From Nocardioides lacusdianchii (GTDB lineage Bacteria > Actinomycetota > Actinomycetes > Propionibacteriales > Nocardioidaceae): 64,000 nucleotides of DNA. Where the stretch lies: the NCBI RefSeq assembly GCF_020102855.1, contig NZ_JADHZD010000003.1:124001-188000 (forward strand). Direction: 5' to 3'. The position numbers were made by a program, and so were the translations under genes. Numbering within the stretch: the stretch's first letter is position 1; every line of letters starts with the position of its first letter. The notes under the pieces were generated by a model. It worked only from the letters and a program-made list of their open reading frames with translations, made no database searches and was not told the DNA's origin. This document shows, piece by piece, positions 35,420 to 46,189 of the stretch.

Positions 35420-36540
35420 CGGATGGCCTTGGACCAGTTCGCTGCGAGGTACTCGCCGGCCGTGACGGTCTGGTCGTCGGTCGGGACCACCGGGTCGCCG
35501 CTGACCTCGGGGAGAGCACCCCAGAGCTCGGCGTCGATCGTGCCGGCCTCGGCCATCGCGTCGCCGCGGACCGGGCGGGCGCCGCCCTCGAGCCACAGGT
35601 TCTGCCCCTCGTCGCTGTAGAGGAACTCCTGCCACAGCCGCGCCGCGGCCGGGTTCGGCGCGTCGGCGTTGATGGCCTGGAAGTAGTAGCCGGCGACGAC
35701 GGCCTCCTCGGGCACGACGGTCCTCCACGTGTCGACGTTGGCCGCGGCGGCCGCACCGAGGTAGTCCCAGTCGATGACGACCGGCGTCGTGCCCTGCTCG
35801 ATGGTGGTCGAGTCGGGGTCGACGGTGAGGAAGTTGCCGGCCTCCTTGAGCTCGGTGAAGAAGTCCACGCCGGGTGCGATGTCGTCGGCGGACCCGCCGT
35901 TGGCGATGGCCGCCATCATCACGCCGCTGAAGGCCGCGCCGGCCTGCGTCGGGTCACCGTTGAGGGCGACCTTGCCCTTGAACTCGGGCTCCAGCAGGTC
36001 GGACAACGACGTCACCTCGGGGACCACGGCCGAGTCGTAGCCGATCGACATGTAACCGCCGTAGTCGTTGACCCAGGCGCCGTCCGGGTCCTTGAACTCC
36101 TCGGGGATGTCGTCCCACGTCGCGACCTGATAGGGCGCGAACATGTCGGTGTTGGCGAGGGCGACCGACTGGCCGAGGTCGAAGACGTCGGGCGCGCGGT
36201 CGGTGCCGGCGAGCTCGTTGGCCGCGTTGATCTCATCCTGCGAGGCAGCGTCCGGCTGGGCGGAGTTGACCTCGATGTCGTACTTCTCCTCGAAGGTCGA
36301 GATCACCTCGCCGTAGTTGGCCCAGTCCGGCGGGAGGGCGATGACGTTGAGCTCGCCCTCGTCCTGGGCGGCCCGGACGAGCTCGTCCAGGCCACCGAAG
36401 TCCTCGGCCGAGGTGGCGGCTGCCGCGTCCACCCCGCTCTCGGTGGTGGTGTCGTTCTCCTGCTCGGGGGCGGCGCAGGCCGCCGCGGACATGAGCGTGG
36501 CCGTCGCAGTGAGCGAGACGATCATCTTGCGGGTGTTCAT
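35416..36540 (-). CDS. ABC transporter substrate-binding lipoprotein, PotD/iron/AEP type
   Basis: A 374-residue extracellular binding protein: signal with lipobox-like SAAAC (Cys about 22), acidic linker, then a type II binding fold (ELNVIALPPDWANYGEVISTFEEKYDIEV, DVFDLGQSVALANTDMFAPYQV, GYMSIGYDS, VVIDWDYLG). First gene of the four-gene operon. GGAGG lies four to five bases before ATG. The mixture of anionic and aromatic residues does not identify the ligand; polyamine, Fe(III) and aminoethylphosphonate binding are all known in this fold. Confidence 0.87.
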   Translation of the reverse strand: MNTRKMIVSLTATATLMSAAACAAPEQENDTTTESGVDAAAATSAEDFGGLDELVRAAQDEGELNVIALPPDWANYGEVISTFEEKYDIEVNSAQPDAASQDEINAANELAGTDRAPDVFDLGQSVALANTDMFAPYQVATWDDIPEEFKDPDGAWVNDYGGYMSIGYDSAVVPEVTSLSDLLEPEFKGKVALNGDPTQAGAAFSGVMMAAIANGGSADDIAPGVDFFTELKEAGNFLTVDPDSTTIEQGTTPVVIDWDYLGAAAAANVDTWRTVVPEEAVVAGYYFQAINADAPNPAAARLWQEFLYSDEGQNLWLEGGARPVRGDAMAEAGTIDAELWGALPEVSGDPVVPTDDQTVTAGEYLAANWSKAIR

Positions 36541-36789
36541 CGGACCTCCAGTGAGCATCTGCCGGGGATCGGCGGGGTGTGCCGCGCGGAGCCTCGTAGG
36601 TCCCGTCGGTCCGGAGGCTACTCCCGCGTGGCCGTCGCGCGTCCGACCGATGAACACTGGTCGCCAATTGCGCCGGTCCGGGCGCGCCGATCGGGCCCCG
36701 GCGGCGCCCCCTGCGCGCTACGCTGCCGCCGCGCCGGACCGTCGTCGGCGTCCGCGGCCCCGGAAGGGCCGACCTGCGGGGGCCCTGAC

Positions 36790-37515
36790 ATGCGGATCGT
36801 GCTGTTCCTCGTCCCACTCGTGCTGGGCATCTACTGCCTCGTCGACGCGATCACGAGTCGCGACGACCAGGTGCGCCACCTCCAGAAGACCTGGTGGGTC
36901 CTGCTGATCCTGTTCTTCCCCTTCGTGGGGTCGATCGCCTGGCTCGTCGCCGGCCGCCCGCAGCGCGGCCCACGCCACCACGGCCCCCACCAGCAGAGCG
37001 CGAGCGCCTACCCCGAGTACGACCGCCCCGGCCGGTTCGCGGCCGCCGACCCGGCCGCCGACGAGGAGTTCCTGCGCAAGGTGCGCGAGCGCGCGGAGAG
37101 CCAGCGGCGCACGGCGAAGCCGGAGCCGGCACCGGCTCCACCGGAGGTGGTCATCGACGAGGGCGTCCTGGACGCGGAGTCGGAGTCCTTCCTGGTCTCC
37201 AGCGCCGCGCCCGAGTCGGCCGTGGTGGCCGCCGTCAGGCGGGCCAACGACCGGTTCATGCTCGTGGACGAGCTCGGGCGGGAGCACGCGGACGGCGCGG
37301 CGCTCGACGCCGCGTTCGAGGCCCACGACGGGGAGGACCTCTACACCCCCAACTACACCGCAGAACCGATCGTGACCGACGCCGGCGTCCGCGGCTACGT
37401 CGACTGCAAGGGCGGGATCGATCCGGCCATGGGAGAGACGATGCGCCGGATCCTGCGCGAGGAGCTCAGGAAGCTCGGGGCGACCGTGCACGTGCGGGAG
37501 CACGACGGCACCTGA
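36790..37515 (+). CDS. PLD nuclease N-terminal (PLDc_N) membrane protein
   Basis: A 241-residue protein with two transmembrane helices (about 3-20 and 34-54) that form the PLDc_N module ([44 protein letters not shown]). A long charged linker and a C-terminal domain (about 150-241: [32 protein letters not shown]) follow; that part I do not recognise. Function unknown; PLDc_N proteins are small membrane proteins, not active nucleases. ATG at 36790 has no good ribosome binding site; TACGCT at 36719-36724 may be the -10. Confidence 0.7.
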   Translation: MRIVLFLVPLVLGIYCLVDAITSRDDQVRHLQKTWWVLLILFFPFVGSIAWLVAGRPQRGPRHHGPHQQSASAYPEYDRPGRFAAADPAADEEFLRKVRERAESQRRTAKPEPAPAPPEVVIDEGVLDAESESFLVSSAAPESAVVAAVRRANDRFMLVDELGREHADGAALDAAFEAHDGEDLYTPNYTAEPIVTDAGVRGYVDCKGGIDPAMGETMRRILREELRKLGATVHVREHDGT

Positions 37516-37559
37516 GCCGCGTCGCACCACGGCCGGGGCGCGGCGTACGCTCAGGTCCC

Positions 37560-39278
<1,719 letters not shown>

Positions 39279-39281
39279 TCC

Positions 39282-40142
39282 TCAGCGTGCGGTGAGGCGG
39301 TCCGCCAGCGACGCCGCGGCCACGCCGGGCTGGTGCCCGAGCGCCTCGGCACCCTCGATGCGCCCCTGGTGGGCGCCACCGAGCAGGACGGTCGTGGACG
39401 TGGAGATGGCCTGCACCGCCTCGCGGACCGCAGGGAGGTCCTCGACCGTCGGGACGGCGAGCACCACGGCGTCGGGGCCGAGCTCGCGCACGGTCTCGAC
39501 CCAGGCCTCGACCGGCAGGTCGGCGCCGAGGTATGTGACCTGCACCCCGCGGCTGCGGAGCACCATCGCGAAGCCCATCACGCCGAGCTCGTGGCGCGAG
39601 CCACGTGCCAGCCCGACCAGCACGCGCGGCGCCTCGTCGGGGTGCGGGAGCTGGTGGAAGGCCTGCGAGAGGCGCCGCAGCACCGCGGCACTGACGAAGT
39701 GCTCTCCGGCCACCGTCACGTCACCGCGCTGCCAGGCCTCGCCCAGGCGCACCAGCGAGGGCATCAGCCACTCGTCCACCACGTCGGCGAGGTCGGCCTG
39801 CGCGAAGACCTTGTCCAGGGTGCTCTCGAGGCGCACCACGTCGAAGTCCTGCCCGCACGTCACGAGCTCGTCCAGGTGCGACAGCGGCGACCCCGGCGGC
39901 GGCGCGTCGCCGGCGATGGCGCCGGCCCGGTCCTCGAGCACCTTCCTCGCTGCCTCGCGCGGGGCCCACCCGGAGTCGACGAGGTCGCGCATCACGGCCA
40001 GTCGCCGCACCGACTCGTCGTCGTACAGGCGGTAGTTGCCCTCGGAGCGCACGGGCTCGACGACCCCGTAGCGCTGCTCCCACTTGCGGAGCGTCTCGCG
40101 GGGTACGCCGGTGAGCTGCGAGGTGCGGCCGACGGTGTACAC
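39282..40142 (-). CDS. B12-binding MerR regulator 1, CarH/LitR type
   Basis: A 286-residue regulator: MerR HTH at the N-terminus (YTVGRTSQLTGVPRETLRKWEQRYG), helix bundle, then a cobalamin-binding Rossmann domain. It has the W-x9-E-H motif of CarH photoreceptors (W137, E147, H148) and the lower-ligand His in GSRHELG (H184), followed by VTYLGADLPVEAW. CarH-type proteins bind adenosylcobalamin and repress in the dark. GTG at 40142 lies seven bases after TACCTT, so the message is probably leaderless. Divergent from a small membrane protein gene; a paralog is on its other side. Confidence 0.9.
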   Translation of the reverse strand: MYTVGRTSQLTGVPRETLRKWEQRYGVVEPVRSEGNYRLYDDESVRRLAVMRDLVDSGWAPREAARKVLEDRAGAIAGDAPPPGSPLSHLDELVTCGQDFDVVRLESTLDKVFAQADLADVVDEWLMPSLVRLGEAWQRGDVTVAGEHFVSAAVLRRLSQAFHQLPHPDEAPRVLVGLARGSRHELGVMGFAMVLRSRGVQVTYLGADLPVEAWVETVRELGPDAVVLAVPTVEDLPAVREAVQAISTSTTVLLGGAHQGRIEGAEALGHQPGVAAASLADRLTAR

Positions 40143-40149
40143 ACCCCAA

Positions 40150-40232
40150 AAGGTACACCACGTTGGACAAACCCTGTACAGACCCTCTACGTTCGGCTTA
40201 CCCACAACAGTGGACAAACTGTGGACAACCCG
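40150..40232. promoter_or_regulatory. Divergent promoter with paired 11-bp direct repeats (candidate CarH operator)
   Basis: TGGACAAACCC (40164-40174) and TGTACAGACCC (40175-40185) are head-to-tail 11-base repeats, identical at 9 of 11. A second pair, TGGACAAACTG (40211-40221) and TGGACAACCCG (40222-40232), follows. The plus-strand -35 TTGGAC (40163-40168) overlaps repeat 1, and TACGTT (40188-40193) is a -10 at 19 bases; TACCTT (40150-40155) serves the minus strand. CarH of Thermus thermophilus is known to bind 11-bp direct repeats over a -35 element. Confidence 0.55.
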
Positions 40233-40243
40233 GGAGCGCGACC

Positions 40244-40480
40244 ATGTCGGACACCTACCAGCTCACTGCAGAGGACCAGCGCCTCGGCGTGTGGCTGCGC
40301 TCCGCCGGCATCGCCGCCATCGCCGCCGCCGCCCTCGGCTCGGTCCTCTTCGCCGGTCCGGCCGCGTCCGAGCTGCCCTCGACCGACAGCACGTGCCAGA
40401 TCAAGGTCGTCGGCGATGCCTGGACCGGCCAGGGCTGCGACGACGCCTCCGAGCGTCCTGCGGAGGGCGCCGCGAACTGA
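40244..40480 (+). CDS. Small membrane or secreted protein of unknown function
   Basis: A 78-residue protein: polar start (MSDTYQLTAEDQRLGVWLRS), one hydrophobic helix (about 21-42: AGIAAIAAAALGSVLFAG) and an outer tail with two cysteines (STCQIKV and GQGCDD) that could form a disulfide. I do not recognise a family. CGGGAG precedes the ATG by seven bases. It is sandwiched between the two B12-binding regulators and its promoter carries the 11-bp repeats, so it is likely under their control. It ends five bases from the convergent second regulator. Confidence 0.7.
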   Translation: MSDTYQLTAEDQRLGVWLRSAGIAAIAAAALGSVLFAGPAASELPSTDSTCQIKVVGDAWTGQGCDDASERPAEGAAN

Positions 40481-40485
40481 CCTCG

Positions 40486-41364
40486 TCAGGCCCGCGCCGG
40501 GGCGTGGTGGAGCCGCTGCGCGAGCGCCACCGCCGCCGCACCGGGCAGGTGGCCGAGGCTCTCCCCACCGGACACCGCGTCCTGGTGGGCCCCGCCGACG
40601 AGCACCTGCGTGAGCTCCCCCAGCGCCTCCACCGCCTCGCGCACCGCGGGCAGGTCCTCGAGGGACGGCACGGCGAGCACGACGGCTTCGGGCCGGACCA
40701 GCCCGACCGCCCCGATCCAGGCCTCCAGCGGGAGGTCGCCGCCGAGGTAGGTCACGGCGACGCCGTGCGCGCGGAGCACCACCGCGAAGGCGAGGACCCC
40801 CATCTCGTGCCGGGACCCGCGCGCGAGACCGACGACGACGCGAGGACTCGTCGGAGGGGCGGGTGGCAGCGACTGGAAGAGCAGGCCGAGCCGGCGGTGC
40901 ACCGCAGCCGTCACGAAGTGCTCGCCGGCCACCGACACCCCACCGCGCTGCCACGACCGCCCCAGGCCGCCGAGCGCGGGCATCAGCCAGTCGTCGACCA
41001 CGCGCGCGAGGTCGGCGTCCGCGAAGGCGTCGGCGAGCAGCCGCTCCAGCCGCGGGACGTCGAAGTCGACCGCGCACGCCACGAGCTCCTCGACGCGCCC
41101 GTCGGTGCTGGTGGCCTCCCGGCGCGGCAGCTGCGCCTCGGCCGCCGCCGGGTCCTCGACCACGTGGCGCGCGGCCTCCTGCGCCGACCAACCGGCGTCG
41201 ACGAGGCTGCGCATGACGCTGAGGCGACGCACCGCGTCGTCGTCGTAGAGCCGGTAGTTGCCCCGGGACCGCTGCGGGACCACCACGCCGTAGCGCTGCT
41301 CCCACTTGCGGAGGGTCCCCGTCGGCACGCCGGTGAGCGCTGCGGCCCTCCCGACGGTGTACAC
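40486..41364 (-). CDS. B12-binding MerR regulator 2, CarH/LitR type
   Basis: A 292-residue paralog of the regulator at 39.3-40.1 kb with the same domains: HTH (YTVGRAAALTGVPTGTLRKWEQRYG), helix bundle, cobalamin domain. W138, E148, H149 (W-x9-E-H) and H186 (GSRHEMG) are all conserved, so it should also bind B12. GTG at 41364 lies six bases after TACGGT (41371-41376), again leaderless. No 11-bp repeats were seen upstream of this copy. Its role relative to the first (cross-regulation or heteromer) is inference. Confidence 0.9.
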   Translation of the reverse strand: MYTVGRAAALTGVPTGTLRKWEQRYGVVVPQRSRGNYRLYDDDAVRRLSVMRSLVDAGWSAQEAARHVVEDPAAAEAQLPRREATSTDGRVEELVACAVDFDVPRLERLLADAFADADLARVVDDWLMPALGGLGRSWQRGGVSVAGEHFVTAAVHRRLGLLFQSLPPAPPTSPRVVVGLARGSRHEMGVLAFAVVLRAHGVAVTYLGGDLPLEAWIGAVGLVRPEAVVLAVPSLEDLPAVREAVEALGELTQVLVGGAHQDAVSGGESLGHLPGAAAVALAQRLHHAPARA

Positions 41365-41468
41365 CTGACCACCGTAGAACGCGGACCGCCCCGCGAGAAG
41401 GACTTTCGCGCCGCCCGCGGACACCCCGGGGTGAGGACGCACCGCGCCGACGTGGGCAGGATGGTGGC

Positions 41469-42158
41469 GTGGACAGCGTGAGCAGCGTGGGGAACGTCGA
41501 GATCGCCCGGGCCGAGACCGAGCGCGGAGAGGTCGTGCTGCGACGGCGTACGTCGGACAGCGCGGCCGACGTGCTGGAGCTGCGTGTCAACGGCGTCTTC
41601 GTGATGGACACCCTCGAGACGACCAGCGAGATCGAGCTGGCCGCCCAGGCGCTGGCCCTCGTCGAGCAGCCCTCGTCGGTGCTCATCGGCGGGCTGGGAC
41701 TGGGCTTCACCCTCCAGCGCGTCCTCGCCGACCCCCGCGTGGAGCGGGCGGTGGTGGTCGAGATCGAGGAGGTGCTCGTCCGCTGGATGCGCGACGGCAC
41801 CGTGCCCCACGGGCCTGCGGTGCTCGCCGACACCCGCGCCACGGTCCTCAACGCCGACATCACGATGGCGATCGCCGAGGCACGCTCCACCTACGACCTG
41901 GTGCTGCTCGACGTCGACAACGGACCGGGCTACCTCGTCCACGACGGCAACGAGTCGGTCTACCAGGCGGAGTTCCTCACCCGCTGCCGCGAGCTGCTGA
42001 GCCCCGGCGGGGTGCTGGTGGTGTGGTCGGCCAGCGCCTCACCCGAGCTGCTGGCGGTGCTGCGGGAGGTCTTCGGCACGGCCGAGGAGCAGGCCCACCA
42101 CGTGCTGCTCCAGGACCGCCCGGAGGACTACTTCCTCTACCTCGCGCGCCGGACCTGA
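41469..42158 (+). CDS. Spermidine synthase-like SAM-fold protein
   Basis: A 229-residue protein related to the polyamine aminopropyltransferase/methyltransferase fold: SSVLIGGLGLGFTLQRVLADPRVERAVVVEIEEVL (SAM site, about 70-105), LNADITMAIAEARSTYDLVLLDVDNG, and LLSPGGVLVVWSASAS. The first beta-domain of true SpeE is short here, and several catalytic residues cannot be matched, so actual spermidine synthesis is doubtful. GTG at 41469 is preceded by CAGGAT at six bases. Divergent from regulator 2. Confidence 0.75.
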   Translation: MDSVSSVGNVEIARAETERGEVVLRRRTSDSAADVLELRVNGVFVMDTLETTSEIELAAQALALVEQPSSVLIGGLGLGFTLQRVLADPRVERAVVVEIEEVLVRWMRDGTVPHGPAVLADTRATVLNADITMAIAEARSTYDLVLLDVDNGPGYLVHDGNESVYQAEFLTRCRELLSPGGVLVVWSASASPELLAVLREVFGTAEEQAHHVLLQDRPEDYFLYLARRT

Positions 42159-42162
42159 GCCC

Positions 42163-44049
42163 TCAGCGCAGGAACGCCTCCAGCACCGGCCCGGCGGTCT
42201 GCGAGCCCGAGACGCCGGTCTCCACGAACACCGCCACCGCGAGGTCGCCGCGGGTGGCGATCATCCACGCGTGGGTGGGCAGGTCGCCGGCAGCGTTCGG
42301 CTCGCCGTACTCCGCGGTGCCGGTCTTGGCGCCGATCTCGCCCGGTACGTCGAGCAGGAACCGGCCCGAGCCGGTGGTCACCACGGCCCGCATCAGCCCA
42401 CGGAGGGTGCCGGCCTCCCGGCCCGTCAGCGGCACCTCCGGCGCGACCTGCTGCACCTCGTGGTCCGGGAGCAGCACCGGCAGCACAGTGCGGCCCGCGG
42501 CGACGGAGGCGGCGACCGTGGCCATCGCGAACGGGCTGGCGAGCACGGTCCCCTGGCCGATGAGGTCGGCTGCGGCACCGGTCTCGGTCTCGGCCGGCGG
42601 CACCTGGCCGAAGTAGACGCCGAAGCCGAGGTCGTGGTCGACCCCCAGCCCCAGCGCGGCCGCCGCCGCGGAGAGGTCACCCGTGGCGAGGCGGTCGGCG
42701 TTCGCGATGAGGGCGGTGTTGCAGGACTGCGCGATCGCCTGGACGAAGGGGATGTCGCCGATCGCGCTGGACGGGTAGTCGTCGTAGTTCTTGAAGGAGC
42801 GGCCGTCGACCACCGTGGTCGGCGGGCACGACACGACGTCGTCGACGGCGAGCCCGCTGCGCAGGAGCGCCAGCGAGCTGACCACCTTGAAGGTCGAGCC
42901 GGGGGCGTACTGTCCGGTCGCCGCCAGGTCGGCGCCGGCGGCACCCTCGCCGTTGGCGGTGGCGAGGATCGCCCCGTCCGACGGGCGGATCGCGACCAGC
43001 GCGGCAGCCGGAGCACCTGCGCCGAGGGTGGCGAGCGCGACCTCGGCACGCGACTGGAATTCCGACGACAGCGTGGTGACGAGGTCGGTGCCGTCGGTGG
43101 CCGGCACCTCGAAGAGGGTCCGCAGCACGTCGTCAGCACCCCGCGCGACCACAGCGGTGCCGGGGCTGCCGCGCAGCTGCTCGTCGTAGCGCGCCTGGAG
43201 GCCCGACAGCCCCACCTCGTCGCCGGCGACGATGCTGCCACCGGACTCCTCGACCACCTCGGCGGTCGCCGGGCCCACCCGGCCGAGCAGGGCGGCGGCG
43301 AACTCCCGCGTCGGGGCCAGCGGCAGGGTGTCGCGGACCGCGAGGGCTCCGGGCACCCGGCGGAAGGCGGGCAGCACCTCGAGCGCATCGTCCTCGCGGA
43401 GCACGAGCGCCTCAACGAAGGCCTCCGCCCCCATCGCCTCCGCGCGCTCGGCGTACGCCGCCGCGTCGACGTCGAGGACGCGGGCGATCCGGCGCGCGCT
43501 GCGCGCGACCTGCGGGCCTTCCACCTTGGTCTTGTCGAGGCCGTAGCGCAGGACCGGGCGCTCGGTGACCAGCACCTCTCCCCCGTCGCCGATGATGTCG
43601 CCGCGCTGCGGAGCCAGTGTCCGCAACCCGACCGTCTCGCCCTCGGCGAGCCCAGGAGCCAGGTCGTCGGGTGACCAGGCGACCGCCCAGGTGCTGCCGT
43701 CGCCACCCTGTGTCAGCCCCACGGTGGTCTCGTACTCCCACGCCGCGGTGTCCGAGACGTCCCATCGCCAGGCGAGGGTCGCCTCCGCGCGCCCCTCCTC
43801 CTCCACCTCCAGGACGTCGACGACGTCGACGGCGACCGGCACCTCGTCGAGCGGCGCGACCAGCTCCGCGAAGGCCGCCCGCTGCGTCTCGGCACTCAGC
43901 GGCACCTCCCCCAGCGAGTGCTCCGAGAGCGCCGCGGCGAGGTCGGTCGCGAGATCAGCGGCGGGGTCGGTGTCGTCGCCGCCGAGCGCGGAGCAGGCCG
44001 AGGCGACCCCCACGAGCACGACGGCCATCCCGAGACGGAGTGAACGCAT
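42163..44049 (-). CDS. Penicillin-binding protein (class B-like, MecA_N domain)
   Basis: A 628-residue lipoprotein transpeptidase for peptidoglycan cross-linking. Signal ends at Cys19 (VASAC). An NTF2-like MecA_N domain (about 28-140) and a PBP dimer domain (about 145-300) precede the transpeptidase domain with S385-TFK (S-x-x-K), S442-CN (S-x-N) and K575-TG. This architecture resembles PBP2a-like and actinobacterial PbpA-type proteins. The start at 44049 has CACGAT six bases upstream and GGAG in between. Divergent from fumC by 31 bases. Confidence 0.93.
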   Translation of the reverse strand: MRSLRLGMAVVLVGVASACSALGGDDTDPAADLATDLAAALSEHSLGEVPLSAETQRAAFAELVAPLDEVPVAVDVVDVLEVEEEGRAEATLAWRWDVSDTAAWEYETTVGLTQGGDGSTWAVAWSPDDLAPGLAEGETVGLRTLAPQRGDIIGDGGEVLVTERPVLRYGLDKTKVEGPQVARSARRIARVLDVDAAAYAERAEAMGAEAFVEALVLREDDALEVLPAFRRVPGALAVRDTLPLAPTREFAAALLGRVGPATAEVVEESGGSIVAGDEVGLSGLQARYDEQLRGSPGTAVVARGADDVLRTLFEVPATDGTDLVTTLSSEFQSRAEVALATLGAGAPAAALVAIRPSDGAILATANGEGAAGADLAATGQYAPGSTFKVVSSLALLRSGLAVDDVVSCPPTTVVDGRSFKNYDDYPSSAIGDIPFVQAIAQSCNTALIANADRLATGDLSAAAAALGLGVDHDLGFGVYFGQVPPAETETGAAADLIGQGTVLASPFAMATVAASVAAGRTVLPVLLPDHEVQQVAPEVPLTGREAGTLRGLMRAVVTTGSGRFLLDVPGEIGAKTGTAEYGEPNAAGDLPTHAWMIATRGDLAVAVFVETGVSGSQTAGPVLEAFLR

Positions 44050-44055
44050 GGCTCC

Positions 44056-44073
44056 ATCGTGCCGGGGTACGGT
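44056..44073. promoter_or_regulatory. Tight divergent promoters of pbp and fumC
   Basis: TACGGT (44068-44073, plus) is seven bases from the fumC GTG at 44081. CACGAT (44056-44061, minus) is six bases from the penicillin-binding protein ATG at 44049. The two -10 elements are only six bases apart, so polymerases would compete. Confidence 0.5.
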
Positions 44074-44080
44074 CGATGTC

Positions 44081-45463
44081 GTGAGCGAGACACGCACCGA
44101 GCACGACTCGATGGGCGAGGTCGAGGTTCCTCGCGAGGCACTCTGGCGGGCGCAGACGCAGCGCGCGGTCGAGAACTTCCCGATCAGCGGACTGGCCCTC
44201 CAGCCGCGCCACGTCCAAGCGCTGGCGCACGTGAAGGCAGCGGCCGCGAGCGCGAACGCCGCGCTCGGCGTCGTCAGCCACGAGCAGGCGCACGCGATCG
44301 TGGCGGCCGCCGACGCGATCGTCGCCGGGGACCACGACGGAGAGTTCCCCCTCGACGTGTTCCAGACCGGGTCGGGCACCAGCTCCAACATGAACGCCAA
44401 CGAGGTGATCGCCACCCTCGCCGCACAGGCCGGCGTAGAGGTGCACCCCAACGACCACGTCAACGCCTCCCAGAGCAGCAACGACACCTTCCCCACGAGC
44501 ATCCACGTCGCGGCGACGCTCGCCGTGGTCGACGACCTCGTCCCCGCGCTGGAGCGGCTGGCGTCGTCGTTCGAGGCGAAGGCAGAGGAGTTCGCCGACA
44601 CGGTCAAGGCCGGGCGCACCCACCTCATGGACGCCACCCCGGTGACACTCGGCCAGGAGATGGGGGCGTACGCCGCCACGCTGCGCCTCGGCGTCGAACG
44701 ACTCGAGGCGGTGCTGCCGCGGGTGCGCGAGCTGCCGCTGGGCGGCACTGCCGTCGGCACCGGCATCAACACCCCCGCCGCGTTCGCGGAGCGCGCCATC
44801 GCGGCGCTGGCGGAGCGCACCGGGCAGCCCTTCACCGAGGCCCGCGACCACTTCGAGGCCCAGGGCACCCGGGACTCGCTCGTCGAGCTGTCCGGAGTGC
44901 TGCGCACGGTCGCCGTCGGCCTGACCAAGATCTGCAACGACCTGCGCTGGATGTCGTCGGGCCCGACCACGGGCCTGGCCGAGATCCACCTGCCCGACCT
45001 GCAGCCCGGGTCGAGCATCATGCCCGGCAAGGTGAACCCGGTCCTGCCCGAGGCGACGCTCATGGTGTGCGCGCGGGTGGTGGGCAACGACGCGACGATC
45101 GCCTGGGCCGGCGCCTCCGGCAGCTTCGAGCTCAACGTGATGATGCCGGTGATGGCGCACGCGCTGCTGGAGTCGGTCCACGTGCTGTCCACCTCGACGG
45201 TCCTGCTCGCCGAGCGCTGCGTCGACGGCATCACCGCCGACGCCGACCGGATGCGTCGCTACGCCGAGTCGTCGCCGTCGGTCGTCACGCCGCTCAACGC
45301 GCACATCGGCTACGAGCAGGCTGCCAAGGTCGCGAAGAAGGCGCTCGCCGACGGCGCGACCATCCGCGAGACGGTGGTCGCGATGGGCTTCGTCGAGCGC
45401 GGCGACCTCACCGAGGAGCAGCTCGACGCAGCACTCGACGTGGAGTCGATGACCGGACGCTGA
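44081..45463 (+). CDS. fumC: Fumarate hydratase, class II
   Basis: Oxygen-stable, cluster-free fumarase of the aspartase/fumarase superfamily. The 460-residue protein has [24 protein letters not shown], the [15 protein letters not shown] segment, [12 protein letters not shown], the signature [11 protein letters not shown] and the C-terminal GY-Q-type motif. GTG at 44081 was chosen from the TACGGT -10 hexamer. Presence of both fumarase classes gives redundancy under iron limitation or oxidative stress. Confidence 0.97.
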   Translation: MSETRTEHDSMGEVEVPREALWRAQTQRAVENFPISGLALQPRHVQALAHVKAAAASANAALGVVSHEQAHAIVAAADAIVAGDHDGEFPLDVFQTGSGTSSNMNANEVIATLAAQAGVEVHPNDHVNASQSSNDTFPTSIHVAATLAVVDDLVPALERLASSFEAKAEEFADTVKAGRTHLMDATPVTLGQEMGAYAATLRLGVERLEAVLPRVRELPLGGTAVGTGINTPAAFAERAIAALAERTGQPFTEARDHFEAQGTRDSLVELSGVLRTVAVGLTKICNDLRWMSSGPTTGLAEIHLPDLQPGSSIMPGKVNPVLPEATLMVCARVVGNDATIAWAGASGSFELNVMMPVMAHALLESVHVLSTSTVLLAERCVDGITADADRMRRYAESSPSVVTPLNAHIGYEQAAKVAKKALADGATIRETVVAMGFVERGDLTEEQLDAALDVESMTGR

Positions 45464-45487
45464 GCCGGCGCGGGTCTCGTCGTCCCC

Positions 45488-45516
45488 TTGACCCAGATAC
45501 CCCCCGGGGGTATGTT
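45488..45516 (+). promoter_or_regulatory. Promoter with CsoR-type copper operator
   Basis: -35 TTGACC (45488-45493), 17-base spacer, -10 TATGTT (45511-45516), then seven bases to the ATG at 45524. The palindrome ATACCCCCCGGGGGTAT (45497-45513) fills the spacer and overlaps the -10. This G/C-rich pseudo-palindrome is the known form of CsoR (Cu(I)-responsive repressor) operators. Confidence 0.75.
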
Positions 45517-45523
45517 CCGAAGC

Positions 45524-46177
45524 ATGGAGCACACCACTCGCCACGACGTGCACCCCGAGGGGCGCCACGACTCGCACCACGACATGGGCACCAACGCGAT
45601 GGCGCTCTCCGCCACCCTCCACTGCCTCACCGGCTGTGCCATCGGCGAGATCCTGGGGCTGATGATCGGCACCGCGCTCGGACTGGGCACGTGGACCACC
45701 ATCGCGCTCGCGGTCAGCCTGGCCTTCCTGTTCGGCTACGCGCTGTCGACCCTGCCGCTGCTGCGGGCGGGGCTCGGCGTCGGCACCGCGCTCAGCATCG
45801 TGCTCGCCGCCGACACCCTCTCGATCGCGACGATGGAGCTGGTCGACAACTCCGTCATGGCACTCGTGCCGGGCGCGATGGAGGCCGGCCTGGTCAATCC
45901 GGTCTTCTGGCTGTCGATGATGCTGGCCCTGACGGTGGCGTTCTTCGCAGCCTGGCCGGTCAACCGCTACCTGCTCGCCCGCGGCAAGGGCCATGCACTC
46001 ACGCACGAGTACCACGGCGCCGAGCCGACCGGGGCCCGTCGCTTCATCCCCGAGCTGGCGACACCGACGCTGGTGGCCGCCATCGCGGCCTTCATGCTCG
46101 GCGGGCTCGTGGTGTCCGTCGCCGACGACCTCGGCGCGGAGCCGGCCTCACCGCACTCGGCGCCGGCGCTCCGCTGA
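45524..46177 (+). CDS. DUF4396 membrane protein, probably copper-related
   Basis: A 217-residue membrane protein with a His-rich N-terminus (H3, H7, H10, H15, H18, H19), then hydrophobic helices carrying H33, C34 and C38 (LHCLTGCAIGE), and Met-rich inner segments (SIATMELVDNSVMALVPGAMEAG). These are plausible soft-metal ligands. The family is DUF4396, function not established. The CsoR-type operator in its promoter argues for copper handling. ATG at 45524 coincides with the expected transcription start, so the message is leaderless. Confidence 0.85.
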   Translation: MEHTTRHDVHPEGRHDSHHDMGTNAMALSATLHCLTGCAIGEILGLMIGTALGLGTWTTIALAVSLAFLFGYALSTLPLLRAGLGVGTALSIVLAADTLSIATMELVDNSVMALVPGAMEAGLVNPVFWLSMMLALTVAFFAAWPVNRYLLARGKGHALTHEYHGAEPTGARRFIPELATPTLVAAIAAFMLGGLVVSVADDLGAEPASPHSAPALR

Positions 46178-46189
46178 GGACCGACCGGC

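Noticed and set aside
36541..36789. A gene in the gap before the PLDc_N protein
   Set aside because: No frame with coding-like composition or start context; only promoter-like hexamers TAGCCT (36617-36622, minus) and TACGCT (36719-36724, plus).
41469..42158. Naming the SAM-fold protein speE
   Set aside because: The N-terminal domain and aminopropyl-site residues of true spermidine synthases are not convincing; many actinobacterial homologs have no shown activity.
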